Part shown: piece by piece, positions 7,910-15,451 of the stretch
Layout: each line of letters begins with the position of its first letter
Position numbering within the stretch: position 1 is the first letter of the stretch
Source of the DNA: Mycobacterium dioxanotrophicus
Lineage (GTDB): Bacteria; Actinomycetota; Actinomycetes; Mycobacteriales; Mycobacteriaceae
DNA length: 64,000 nucleotides
Reading direction: 5' to 3'
Assembly (NCBI RefSeq): GCF_002157835.1
Contig: NZ_CP020809.1
Location: 2,108,001 to 2,172,000, forward strand
Position numbers and translations under genes: made by a program
The notes under the pieces: model-generated
The model's database searches: none
The model's input: the letters and a program-made list of their open reading frames with translations, nothing else
What the model was told of the DNA's origin: nothing

Positions 7910-9754
7910 CTACCGGTCGAACCGGCCCGCCAAATACTCCGTCCGGCAAGCGTTCCGGGCCAGCTTGCCGCTGGTCGTGCGGGGGATGACGCCGGCGGCG
8001 ACCATCCGCATACCGGCGACGCGGACCTGATGGTGGCGTGACACCGCGGCGCGGACTGCGTCGACGATCGGTCCGGGCTCGGCGCGGCCCGCGCCCGCTG
8101 CCCGCTCGGCGACCACGACCAGCTCTTCGCCATGCCCACCGGGTACCGAGAACGCCGCGACGTAACCCGAGCGCACCGCGCGTGACGCCTCGCTGACGGT
8201 GGTCTCGATGTCGGTCGGGTAGTGGTTGCGGCCGTCGATGATGATCAGGTCTTTGATGCGGCCGGTCACGTACAGCTCGCCGTTGACGTATACGCCGAGA
8301 TCGCCTGTGGCCAACCACAATCCGTTGTCGGGGACACCCTCGGCATGGCTGCCCGCCTCGAGACGGGTCTGCAGCTTGTTGCCGAACACCCGCTGCGACT
8401 CATCGGGCCTGCCGAAGTAGCCGCGACCGATGTTGTTGCCGTGCAACCAGATCTCGCCGACGTGGCAGTCGGCCATCTCGTCGCCGTCGGCGCCGGCGAT
8501 CACCACCCACTGGTTGGGAATCGCCCGGCCGCAGGAGACATGCGCCACGGCACCCTCGGCGTCAGCGTCGACCACAACAGCATGCCCGGCGTTGAGCTGG
8601 TCGCGGTCCAGATGGATGACCCTGGCGGTCTCATCGGGCGCGATGCTGGCGACCGACAGCGTGGCTTCGGCCATTCCGTAGGAGGGCTTAACCGTCGTCG
8701 CTGGTAGTCCGTATGGCGCGAACGCGGCGTTGAACTCCTCGATCGAGGACATGGTCACGGGCTCGGATCCGTTGAGCAGCGTGACGACATTGCTCAGATC
8801 GATCGACTCACCCTTGGGCGGCAGACCGCGCTGCGCGCACAGCTCGAACGCGAAGTTCGGCGCGGCGGCCAACGTCGGGCCGGTGGCGGATTCCTCGGCG
8901 AGGCGCTTGATCCAGCGGTAGGGCCGCCGGACGAACGCCATCGGGTCCATGAGCGTGATGTGGTTGCCGCACAACGCCGGAAACATGATCATGATCAGGC
9001 CCATGTCGTGGTACAGCGGCAGCCAGCTCACACCGCGGATCCCCATTTCCAGGTCGCCTGCCAGGATCATCTGCATCACGTTGGTGCACACGTTGCGGTG
9101 GGTTATCTCAACGCCGGCGGGAGTCCGCGTGGAGCCCGAGGTGTATTGCAGATACGCGATGTCATCGGTATCGCGTGCTGCCGCGGTGAACATCGCGGCG
9201 AGCGAATCCGGAACAGCGTCCACCGCGATCATGCGGGGTCGCTCGTCGGCGGGCAGGGTGCGTAGGAAGCTCCGTACGGATTCCGATGCCGCAGTCGTCG
9301 TCAGCACGACGGTGGGTTTGGCGTCGGCGAGCACCGCCGCCAGGCGTTCGGCATGACCGGCCAGGCTCGGAGCAAACAACGGGACCGCGATATTGCCCGC
9401 GTGCACCGCGGCAAAGAACGCCGACACGTAGTCGACGCCTTGCGGCGCAAGGATCGCCACGCGGTCTCCGGGGGACGTGACCTGTTGCAGGCGGGCACCG
9501 ATCGAGCGCACCTGCGACCACAGGCTGTTCCAGCTCAGCTCGATGATCTGACCGTCGGAGTCCGACGAGTAATCCACGAATCGGTAGGCCGGTGCGTCGC
9601 CGAATGCCGCCCGGTTCCCTTCCAGAAACGATGTCATCATCACGCCGTCGGGCACCACGATGGTGCCGTCGGCGAGGACGTAGTCCTCGATGCTGCCGCG
9701 CGACGGTTCGACAGACCCACGCACGGTGTCGCTATTCAGAGCTTCCCGACCCAT
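7910..9754 (-). CDS. Fatty acyl-AMP ligase (FadD, FAAL type)
   Basis: Adenylates a fatty acid and normally hands the acyl-AMP to an acyl carrier or polyketide synthase rather than to CoA. 614 aa, typical of mycobacterial FAALs. Seen: adenylation signature YTSGSTRTPAGVEITH (about 200-215), the WLPLYHDMGLI motif, TVKPSYGMAEATLSV, the ATGDLGVYVNGELYVTGRIKDLII hinge, and the terminal TTSGKLARNACR lysine motif. HDMGL and GRNHYPTDIE are FAAL-like rather than acyl-CoA-synthetase-like. I start at the ATG at 9754, although there is no convincing ribosome site and the frame extends to 9844. No polyketide synthase or acyl carrier gene is in the window, so its lipid product is unknown. Confidence 0.88.
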   Translation of the reverse strand: MGREALNSDTVRGSVEPSRGSIEDYVLADGTIVVPDGVMMTSFLEGNRAAFGDAPAYRFVDYSSDSDGQIIELSWNSLWSQVRSIGARLQQVTSPGDRVAILAPQGVDYVSAFFAAVHAGNIAVPLFAPSLAGHAERLAAVLADAKPTVVLTTTAASESVRSFLRTLPADERPRMIAVDAVPDSLAAMFTAAARDTDDIAYLQYTSGSTRTPAGVEITHRNVCTNVMQMILAGDLEMGIRGVSWLPLYHDMGLIMIMFPALCGNHITLMDPMAFVRRPYRWIKRLAEESATGPTLAAAPNFAFELCAQRGLPPKGESIDLSNVVTLLNGSEPVTMSSIEEFNAAFAPYGLPATTVKPSYGMAEATLSVASIAPDETARVIHLDRDQLNAGHAVVVDADAEGAVAHVSCGRAIPNQWVVIAGADGDEMADCHVGEIWLHGNNIGRGYFGRPDESQRVFGNKLQTRLEAGSHAEGVPDNGLWLATGDLGVYVNGELYVTGRIKDLIIIDGRNHYPTDIETTVSEASRAVRSGYVAAFSVPGGHGEELVVVAERAAGAGRAEPGPIVDAVRAAVSRHHQVRVAGMRMVAAGVIPRTTSGKLARNACRTEYLAGRFDR

Positions 9755-9805
9755 GGCGCAAATAATAATAGTGACGCTAACTACCCTATGTCTCCTGGAT
9801 ATATG

Positions 9806-9838
9806 ACGGTTGTCACCGCTGCGGAACGGTGTGACCGT
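9806..9838. terminator. Hairpin between sigma factor and acyl-AMP ligase
   Basis: ACGGT..CACCG and CGGTG..ACCGT arms around the 8-nt loop CTGCGGAA form a ~10-bp stem with a small internal bulge. It lies immediately after the stop of the sigma factor gene (minus strand) and ~50 nt before the acyl-AMP ligase start. It could terminate the sigma transcript or be a regulatory site for the ligase. Confidence 0.4.
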
Positions 9839-9845
9839 CCTCACA

Positions 9846-10811
9846 TCACGGCAGCGACAATGGCATGCCGAACCATGGCAGCACGCTGCTGTCGAATCGG
9901 GTCATGGCGCTGATGCGGTCCCCGTCGAGCGTGAGGACCAGCAGCCCCGCGGCGTGCCGGATACCTCCCGCGCCGCGGTGGTAGGAGGCGAACGCCAGTT
10001 GCCGGTTGGCGCGTGTCGGCACCAGGTCGTAGTGCCGCCCGGGGCGCATGACTGCGGCGTAGAACCGGGCCACCACATCGCGGCCCTGGTATTCCAGCGG
10101 CACGGGCGGCATCGAGATCGTGACGTCTTCGGTGAGCAACGCGACCAGACCGTCGACGTCACCGGACTGGTAAGCCCGCACGAATCTGTCCACCAGCGCC
10201 TGCTCGGCAGCGGAGCCCGGCAGTGGCGGCGTCGGAGTTGCGGGAAGCCCGTGGCGCAACCCGGCGCGGGCGCGCTTCAACGCGCTGTTCACGGAATCGA
10301 TACTGCTGCCGAGGATCTCGGCGACCTCGCCGGCGTGATAGCCGAGCACGTCGCGCAGGATCAGCACGGCCCGCTGGCGCGGTGCCAGCAATTGCAACGC
10401 CGTCATGAAGGCCAGTGAGATGGTCTCCTGCTGCTCGTATGACGCCTCCGGTATCAGCGCGTCCGGATATGGCTCCAGCCACACCACTTCGCTCAGCCGT
10501 GTCGGCTCGGGCGGTTCGATCTCGTTGATGTCCCACTCCTTGGCCGGGCGCCGCTTGGCCGACCGCAGCGCGTTGAGACAGCGGTTGGTGGCGATCCGGT
10601 AGAGCCAGGTCCGGACCGACGATCTCTCTTCGAACCCACTGAGGTTCTGCCATGCCGACAGCAGTGTGTCCTGTACTGCGTCCTCGGCATCCTGCACCGA
10701 ACCCAGCATCCGGTAGCAGTGCACCTGAAGCTCCCGCTGGTGTGGCTCGGTGAGCTCCCGGAATGCCGCGCCATCACCGGCACGGGCCCGCTCGATCAGT
10801 TCCACATACAT
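9846..10811 (-). CDS. ECF sigma factor with SnoaL-like C-terminal domain (SigG-like)
   Basis: RNA polymerase sigma factor of the extracytoplasmic-function group, 321 aa. Sigma region 2 is at about 10-85 (CYRMLGSVQDAEDAVQDTLL), region 4 at about 130-185 (LAPRQRAVLILRDVLGYHAGEVAEIL, the helix-turn-helix for the -35 element). An extra ~120-residue C-terminal domain (ALVDRFVRAYQSGDVDGLVALL ... GRDVVARFYAAVMR) has the SnoaL/NTF2-like fold signature. This extra domain replaces a separate anti-sigma factor in such sigma factors; it modulates activity. Length and layout match the SigG-type group (TIGR02960 style). No anti-sigma gene is adjacent. It diverges from the SDR at 10887. Confidence 0.88.
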   Translation of the reverse strand: MYVELIERARAGDGAAFRELTEPHQRELQVHCYRMLGSVQDAEDAVQDTLLSAWQNLSGFEERSSVRTWLYRIATNRCLNALRSAKRRPAKEWDINEIEPPEPTRLSEVVWLEPYPDALIPEASYEQQETISLAFMTALQLLAPRQRAVLILRDVLGYHAGEVAEILGSSIDSVNSALKRARAGLRHGLPATPTPPLPGSAAEQALVDRFVRAYQSGDVDGLVALLTEDVTISMPPVPLEYQGRDVVARFYAAVMRPGRHYDLVPTRANRQLAFASYHRGAGGIRHAAGLLVLTLDGDRISAMTRFDSSVLPWFGMPLSLP

Positions 10812-10886
10812 AGAGACACGCGGCGAGGCGAAAACTTGTCGCGGTCACCGCGCCCAGTTTCGTGCGTTCCCGGCGTCTTACCTGAT

Positions 10887-11633
10887 ATGACGAAATTCGA
10901 TATCGCCGGCACCACGGCGATCGTGACGGGTGCGGGCCGAGGGCTTGGCCGCGGCGTCGCGACCGCTCTGGTCGGTGCCGGTGCTCATGTGATCGGGGTT
11001 GCCCGTAGCGGCGCCCAACTGGACGATGTCGGCGCGCAACTCGGCGCGCGATTCACGCCTGTGCGCGCTGACGCCGCCGATGCCGCGACGGCCATCGGCC
11101 TCATCGACCGGTATGAGCCCGGCGTGATCGTGCTGGCGGCCGGTGCCGCCCCACGCATGGGCAGGCTCGCCGAACAGACCTGGGAGAGCTTCAGCGAGAA
11201 CTGGAATGTCGACGTGGCGCAGGCATTCCACTGGATTCGCCACGCGCTGCAGCGTCCGCTGACGCCCGGCAGCACGGTCATCGCCTTCTCCAGCGGCGCC
11301 GCCCTCAACGGATCTCCGCTCAGCGGGGGCTACGCAGGTGCCAAGTCCACCGTCCGATTCATCGCCGACTACGCGGCAGGCGAATCCGAACAGGCAGGTC
11401 TGGGCATCAATGTGGTGTCGGTGCTGCCGCAGCTGACACCGGTCACCGACCTCGGCGCGGCGGCCGTCGCGGCGTATGCGGCGGCGGCCGGCGTCGACCC
11501 GGACACCTTCGTGGCGGGCAGGGGAGCGGTCCTCACTCCCGAGCAGGCCGGCAAGACGGTCCTCGAAATCCTCGCCGCACCGCAGTATCGGGCGTATGTG
11601 CTCGGTGCCGACGGTCTTACCCAATTACCGTGA
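10887..11633 (+). CDS. Short-chain dehydrogenase/reductase
   Basis: 248-aa SDR oxidoreductase of unknown substrate. NAD(P)-binding TGAGRGLG sits at about 14-21, and an xAAGAAPRMG segment replaces the usual NNAG. The catalytic Tyr-Lys pair is in GGYAGAKSTVRF (Y and K 4 apart) after IAFSSGAAL. The frame is open upstream, but the ATG at 10887 gives the family's normal beginning MTKFDIAGTTAIVTG. It is followed after 17 nt by the DUF899 gene in the same direction, and diverges from the sigma factor, which could be its regulator (inference). Confidence 0.85.
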   Translation: MTKFDIAGTTAIVTGAGRGLGRGVATALVGAGAHVIGVARSGAQLDDVGAQLGARFTPVRADAADAATAIGLIDRYEPGVIVLAAGAAPRMGRLAEQTWESFSENWNVDVAQAFHWIRHALQRPLTPGSTVIAFSSGAALNGSPLSGGYAGAKSTVRFIADYAAGESEQAGLGINVVSVLPQLTPVTDLGAAAVAAYAAAAGVDPDTFVAGRGAVLTPEQAGKTVLEILAAPQYRAYVLGADGLTQLP

Positions 11634-11650
11634 ACAGAAGGGATATTCGG

Positions 11651-12373
11651 ATGAACACACCGCCGATTGTGACCGCCGGGGAGTGGGATGAGGCGCGACG
11701 GCGCCTGCTCGTGAAAGAGAAGGAGCACACCCGAGCCGGTGACGCGCTGGCCGCCGAACGGCGAAGGATGCCGTGGCTGGCGATCGAGAAGCCCTATGTG
11801 TTCCAAGGACCGGAAGGCGAACTCGGCTTGCTCGACCTGTTCGCCGGTCGACGGCAACTGATCGTGTACCGGGCGTTCTTCGAGCCCGGCGTATACGGCT
11901 GGCCCGAACATGCCTGCCGTGGTTGCTCGATGGTCGCCGATCATGTCGGCAACCTCGCGCATCTCAACGCACGTGATACCACCCTCGTATTCGCGTCCCG
12001 TGCGCCGCAGGCCGACATCGCGCGGGTGCAGCAGCGGATGGGATGGCAGATCCCGTGGTACACCATCACCGACAGCTTCGACGCCGACTTGGGCGTCGAC
12101 GAATGGCACGGCACCAATGCGTTCATCCGCGACGGCGAGTCGGTGTTCCGGACCTACTTCGTGGACAACCGCGGCGACGAGGTGTTCGGCAACACCTGGA
12201 GCTACCTGGACATCACTGCGCTCGGGCGGCAGGAGGATTGGGAGGATTCACCGGACGGCTACCCGAAGTCGCCGCCATACCAGTGGTGGAACTGGCACGA
12301 CGAGTACGAGGATCCGCAGCCGCCCGACGAGTGGATCGCCCGGTCGACGGCCGCGCAGGAACTCTTCAAGTGA
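11651..12373 (+). CDS. DUF899 thioredoxin-like protein
   Basis: 240-aa protein of the DUF899 family, which has a thioredoxin-like fold. Visible family features are MPWLAIEKPYVFQGPEG, the segment YRAFFEPGVYGWPEHACRGCSMVADHV with a CxxC pair (about residues 87-90), and the Trp/Tyr-rich C-terminal part PYQWWNWHDEYE. AGAAGGGA stands 6 nt before the chosen ATG. Function is not established; members are often annotated as dithiol-disulphide-isomerase-like. Last 4 nt overlap the next gene. Confidence 0.85.
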   Translation: MNTPPIVTAGEWDEARRRLLVKEKEHTRAGDALAAERRRMPWLAIEKPYVFQGPEGELGLLDLFAGRRQLIVYRAFFEPGVYGWPEHACRGCSMVADHVGNLAHLNARDTTLVFASRAPQADIARVQQRMGWQIPWYTITDSFDADLGVDEWHGTNAFIRDGESVFRTYFVDNRGDEVFGNTWSYLDITALGRQEDWEDSPDGYPKSPPYQWWNWHDEYEDPQPPDEWIARSTAAQELFK

Positions 12374-12831
12374 CTCTTTTCGGACGCAGAGTCTGTGCGG
12401 TGCTCGCGGCGTGTTCAGCAGCACTGCACGGGGTTTCGCTCATTTCGGCCACGGGCGTCGCCGCGGTTGTCACCGCGGCGATGCTCGTCGTGTGCCTGTA
12501 TTGCGCCCGCGATCTGTGGGGACAGGGAACGCTGCGGGCGTGGACGACGGTCGCGCTGATGAATCTCGCCATGATCGCCCTGCACCTACCCATGCCGGCA
12601 GGCCATCACCACGGCACTTCCGGCGCAATGCCGGTCCTGCATACCGAGGCGATGATGACCGCGGCGACATGGCTCGCTCTTGTCGAAGTCACCGCTGCGG
12701 CGTCAGTGTTGTTCTGGCGCACCCGGTCCCGCGAGACCCTGTTGCGGGAGCGTCACGGCATCGAGCAGGCATCGCGCTTGCAGGGTGCGGTCGCGGCACG
12801 TCGCCAGCAGATCGGCGCGGTTGATCCGTGA
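12370..12831 (+). CDS. Small integral membrane protein of unknown function
   Basis: 153 aa from a GTG that overlaps the DUF899 stop (GTGA). About four hydrophobic segments are visible (roughly 9-25, 28-45, 60-75 and 95-115), with a His-rich loop PAGHHHGTSG between the third and fourth. No family recognised. Its last ~43 codons run antisense through the 3' end of the Fic gene. The tail there is highly charged and reads like a shadow of fic, so the real protein may effectively end in that overlap. Probably co-transcribed with DUF899. Confidence 0.6.
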   Translation: MTLFGRRVCAVLAACSAALHGVSLISATGVAAVVTAAMLVVCLYCARDLWGQGTLRAWTTVALMNLAMIALHLPMPAGHHHGTSGAMPVLHTEAMMTAATWLALVEVTAAASVLFWRTRSRETLLRERHGIEQASRLQGAVAARRQQIGAVDP

Positions 12832-13314
12832 CCAATCAAGTTGGTAGCCGGCATGTTCGGCGAGGTATTGCAGAAACAGCCGTTGGGTGCGGCCGTTGCC
12901 TTCTCGGAACGGGTGCAGCCGGTTGATCGCGGTGAAGTGCCGGCTGAGCCGTACGACGAACTCGTCGCGGTCCAGGCCGCAGAGGTAATCGTCCTCCTGG
13001 ATCCGGACGAACACATGCGCTGCGGCGGCCACCAGCGTTCGCGCAGGCGCGAACTGGCTGGTGCTGCCCGCCTTGAAGATGTCCACCGTCCGCAACTCGC
13101 CGGCGAACGGATAGACATCTCCGAACAGATGGCGGTGGATCGCCTTCAGATGGTCCAGGTCGAAATCTCCGGGCACCGGATGCTCCGACAGCTGGATGTG
13201 CCGGACGGTGACGAGATCGTGCTCGGCCGACACCAAATCAGCGATGGTGCGGGCATGCACCAGGTTGGTCAATATCCCCGTCGTGGGATCGACATAACTG
13301 GACCGACGGGGCAT
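12703..13314 (-). CDS. Fic-domain protein (predicted AMP-transferase)
   Basis: 203-aa Fic (filamentation induced by cAMP) protein. The core motif HPFREGNGR is complete at 134-142, including the catalytic His134 and the anion-binding GNGR. The preceding LKAIHRHLFGDVYPFAGELR segment is the standard Fic helix/flap region. Such enzymes transfer AMP or another phosphoryl group to proteins. I see neither an N-terminal inhibitory helix motif [S/T]xxxE[G/N] nor a small antitoxin gene alongside. GAGAAGG precedes the ATG. It lies 7 nt after the ferredoxin reductase stop, so may be transcribed with the betaine monooxygenase redox genes, and its 3' end overlaps the membrane protein gene antisense by 129 nt. 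Confidence 0.88.
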   Translation of the reverse strand: MPRRSSYVDPTTGILTNLVHARTIADLVSAEHDLVTVRHIQLSEHPVPGDFDLDHLKAIHRHLFGDVYPFAGELRTVDIFKAGSTSQFAPARTLVAAAAHVFVRIQEDDYLCGLDRDEFVVRLSRHFTAINRLHPFREGNGRTQRLFLQYLAEHAGYQLDWSRINRADLLATCRDRTLQARCLLDAVTLPQQGLAGPGAPEQH

Positions 13315-13321
13315 GACCTTC

Positions 13322-14659
13322 TCAGATCGCGTTGATCCGCGAGGCAGTGCGGCGCACGAGTTCGTCGGCGTCGATGGCGCCTTGCTCGTAACTCTGGAGG
13401 TCGCCGCGGAGTTCCTCCGACGGCGCGCCGGCTTCGAGGCCCGCGGTGTGCACGGCGGCGTTGACCGCGGCGGTGCGGGCGGCGACCTGTTCGGCGAGCT
13501 GGCGTTCGATCAGCTTGCGGTGCCGGGTGAACAGCCGCGGATTGTCCATCGAGAACACCGCCGTCGCGAGGCCGTCGCGCTCGTAGAGCGCCACGAACGA
13601 CGCCGCAGAGGCGTCGCCGTCGATGAACCGGACCACGTCACCCTGCTGGCGATGTCCGGCGAACTGCAGTTGGCGCCCATACTGTTTGGACCAGAAGTAC
13701 GGCGCGGCATGCGGTGCCTGGGGCGTGCCGAGGATCGCAGAGGCCACAATGCGGGCCTGCTGCGTGGCGTTCGTCCAGTGTTCGCTGCGGTGGTGCGCCC
13801 CGAGGTGGACGTTGAACGATGTCGCGCAGTCACCGACGGCATACACACCGGGCGCCCCGGTCCGGCAGGAGTCGTCGGTGCGGAAACCGTTCTCGATGGT
13901 GATCTCGGGATGCGTCAACCACTCGGTATTGGGCACCGCACCCACACCGACGACCACCACGTCGGCGGCGAGTTCTGTGCCGTCGTCGAGCAACACGCCC
14001 GTCACCCGGTCTTCGCCGGTCACCCCGGACACGCTGACGCCGGTCAGCAAGGTCACGCCATTGAGCCCGTGCAGCGCCGTGCAGGCCGCTGCCACCTCTT
14101 CACCCAGAATCCCGACAAGCGGCGTCGTGGACATCTCGACGACGGTGACGTCGATGCCGCGGCCGGCCGCGGTGCTGGCGACCTCTGCTCCGATGAACCC
14201 GGCACCGACGACCACCAGCCGCTGCGCGTTCTCGAGGGAACCGCGCAGCGCCCGGGCATCGTCGACCGTGCGCAGGGTGTGCACCCCGGGCAGCGATGGC
14301 CAGCCCGGCAGTGAGCGGGCGCGCGCTCCGGTGGCCAATACGACGGCGTCGGCGTCCAATGCGGTGCCGTCGTCGAGCGTGACGGTGTGCCCGCCGCCCG
14401 AATCGGAGGTCACCCCGACTGCGGCGCGGCCCAGCACCCACTCGGCTTGCAGAGCGTCGATGTCATCAGACTCGGCCAGCTCGAGCGAGGGCTCGCCGGT
14501 GAGATATTCCTTGGACAGCGGCGGGCGGTCGTAGGGCATGTGCGGCTCGTCGCCGATGACGGTGACCCGTCCTTCGTAGCCGGCGGCGCGCAGCTCCCGG
14601 ACCGTGGACAGTCCGGCCAGGGATGCGCCGATCACGACGATCGATGTCGGTTGGCTCAT
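13322..14659 (-). CDS. NAD(P)H-dependent ferredoxin reductase (FAD) for the Rieske oxygenase
   Basis: 445-aa FAD/NAD(P) pyridine-nucleotide-disulphide-type reductase of the BphA4/rubredoxin-reductase class. FAD motif IVVIGASLAGL is near residue 7, PYDRPPLSKEYL near 43, the NAD motif VVVGAGFIGAEVAS near 148, and the second FAD motif VYAVGDCATSF near 275. A C-terminal reductase domain (WSKQYGRQLQFAGH) follows. Its ATG overlaps the Rieske ferredoxin stop by 4 nt, so the two are an electron-transfer pair. They diverge from gbcA and most likely feed it electrons. This replaces the single reductase GbcB of Pseudomonas (inference). Confidence 0.88.
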   Translation of the reverse strand: MSQPTSIVVIGASLAGLSTVRELRAAGYEGRVTVIGDEPHMPYDRPPLSKEYLTGEPSLELAESDDIDALQAEWVLGRAAVGVTSDSGGGHTVTLDDGTALDADAVVLATGARARSLPGWPSLPGVHTLRTVDDARALRGSLENAQRLVVVGAGFIGAEVASTAAGRGIDVTVVEMSTTPLVGILGEEVAAACTALHGLNGVTLLTGVSVSGVTGEDRVTGVLLDDGTELAADVVVVGVGAVPNTEWLTHPEITIENGFRTDDSCRTGAPGVYAVGDCATSFNVHLGAHHRSEHWTNATQQARIVASAILGTPQAPHAAPYFWSKQYGRQLQFAGHRQQGDVVRFIDGDASAASFVALYERDGLATAVFSMDNPRLFTRHRKLIERQLAEQVAARTAAVNAAVHTAGLEAGAPSEELRGDLQSYEQGAIDADELVRRTASRINAI

Positions 14660-15021
14660 GATGCGCTCGCTTCGAGCCAGATCTGGCCGTCCTCGACGCC
14701 CACCTGATGGGTACGTACCGCGACTTTCGCGGGCGGTCCGGATACCTCTCCGGTGCGCAGGTCGAAGCAGGATTCGTGCAGCGGGCACTCCACGGTGCAG
14801 CCCTCGACCCAGCCGTCGGCCAGCGACGCATCCTGATGGGTGCAGGTGTCTTCGATGGCGAACAGCCCGGAGTCCGTATGGAAGATCGTGATCGGGTCCT
14901 GGCCCTCTAACCGCACGGTGAGCACCTCGCCGACGGGCAGCTCATCGAGCTGCCCTACGACGGTACGGCCGGACGTCGGCGAGCCGATCGGCTCGGTCGA
15001 CGGCAGGGAAGACGCATCCAC
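14656..15021 (-). CDS. Rieske-type [2Fe-2S] ferredoxin
   Basis: 121-aa soluble Rieske ferredoxin. Cluster ligands are clear: C60-x-H62 (DTCTHQDASL) and C79-x2-H82 (ECPLHESCF). It should shuttle electrons from the adjacent reductase to a Rieske oxygenase. The frame is open up to 15099. I prefer the GTG at 15021 because AAAGGA sits 8 nt upstream of it; the GTG two codons earlier is too close to that site. The start codon lies just downstream of a GTTGCG-N5-CGCAAC palindrome (15040-15056), a likely operator. Confidence 0.88.
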   Translation of the reverse strand: MDASSLPSTEPIGSPTSGRTVVGQLDELPVGEVLTVRLEGQDPITIFHTDSGLFAIEDTCTHQDASLADGWVEGCTVECPLHESCFDLRTGEVSGPPAKVAVRTHQVGVEDGQIWLEASAS

Positions 15022-15039
15022 AGCCACAGTCCTTTCGTC

Positions 15040-15056
15040 GTTGCGATAGACGCAAC
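15040..15056. promoter_or_regulatory. Operator palindrome (minus-strand promoter of the ferredoxin operon)
   Basis: GTTGCG-ATAGA-CGCAAC, a perfect 6-bp inverted repeat with 5-nt spacer. It lies between the Rieske ferredoxin start and a TATAAG -10-like hexamer on the minus strand (complement of 15062-15067), so a bound protein would block transcription. A second copy with one mismatch lies at 15157-15173. The IclR protein encoded at 23289 is the nearest candidate binder (inference). Confidence 0.55.
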
Positions 15057-15108
15057 ATGTTCTTATAACGCAACAGTCTGCCTCTGTGAGCCGCCTCACG
15101 TCAACCCG

Positions 15109-15173
15109 TTGACATGACCTGGGCCATACGCAATCATTGATGCGGATGACGCACGCGTTGCGTTGTCAGCAAC
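15109..15173 (+). promoter_or_regulatory. Candidate promoter and second operator copy for the betaine operon
   Basis: A consensus -35 TTGACA (15109-15114) is followed, after 17 nt, by the -10-like AATCAT (15132-15137). About 20 nt further down is GTTGCG-TTGTC-AGCAAC (15157-15173), the same 17-bp layout as the site at 15040-15056 with one mismatched pair. It would drive the remnant gene and then gbcA. This mirrors the divergent promoter, so both operons are probably controlled together. Confidence 0.5.
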
Positions 15174-15193
15174 AAATTACCTCGAAGGGGAGA

Positions 15194-15445
15194 CGACTAC
15201 GCGATGAGCGACTGCCCGCCCTGTCGGGACAGCACGTGCACAACGCAACGTGCATGTACTCCAACGCCCCCGACGAACCTTTCGTGATCACGCGACATCC
15301 GAACTACGCCAACGTCACTGTGGCGTACGGCCTCTCGGATCACGGATGCACATTCATGCCGGTGGTGGCGAGATACTGGCCGATCTCGCCGGCACCGGTG
15401 CCACAGCCCATCCCATCGAACTCTTCGACACACGACGGTTGGTGA
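15194..15445 (+). pseudogene. Frameshifted C-terminal remnant of monomeric sarcosine oxidase
   Basis: The 430-bp space between the ferredoxin and gbcA has no intact gene but carries a clear remnant. One frame reads LPALSGQHVHNATCMYSNAP, then FVITRHPNYANVTVAYGLSDHG and CTFMPVV; another frame then continues GEILADLAGTGATAHPIELF and DTRRLVK. This matches the end of monomeric sarcosine oxidase, including the Cys in xTCMYxxxPDE that binds FAD covalently in that enzyme. Restoring one G in the G-run near 15361-15369 joins the two frames exactly (MPVV-GEILADLA). The N-terminal FAD domain is missing. An AAGGGGAG and ATG (15204) upstream may be left from the original gene. It would have demethylated sarcosine to glycine, fitting this operon. 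Confidence 0.7.
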
Positions 15446-15451
15446 AAATTC

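Noticed and set aside
13313..14314. A 333-codon plus-strand frame opposite the ferredoxin reductase
   Set aside because: Shadow; the minus-strand reductase has all FAD/NAD motifs.
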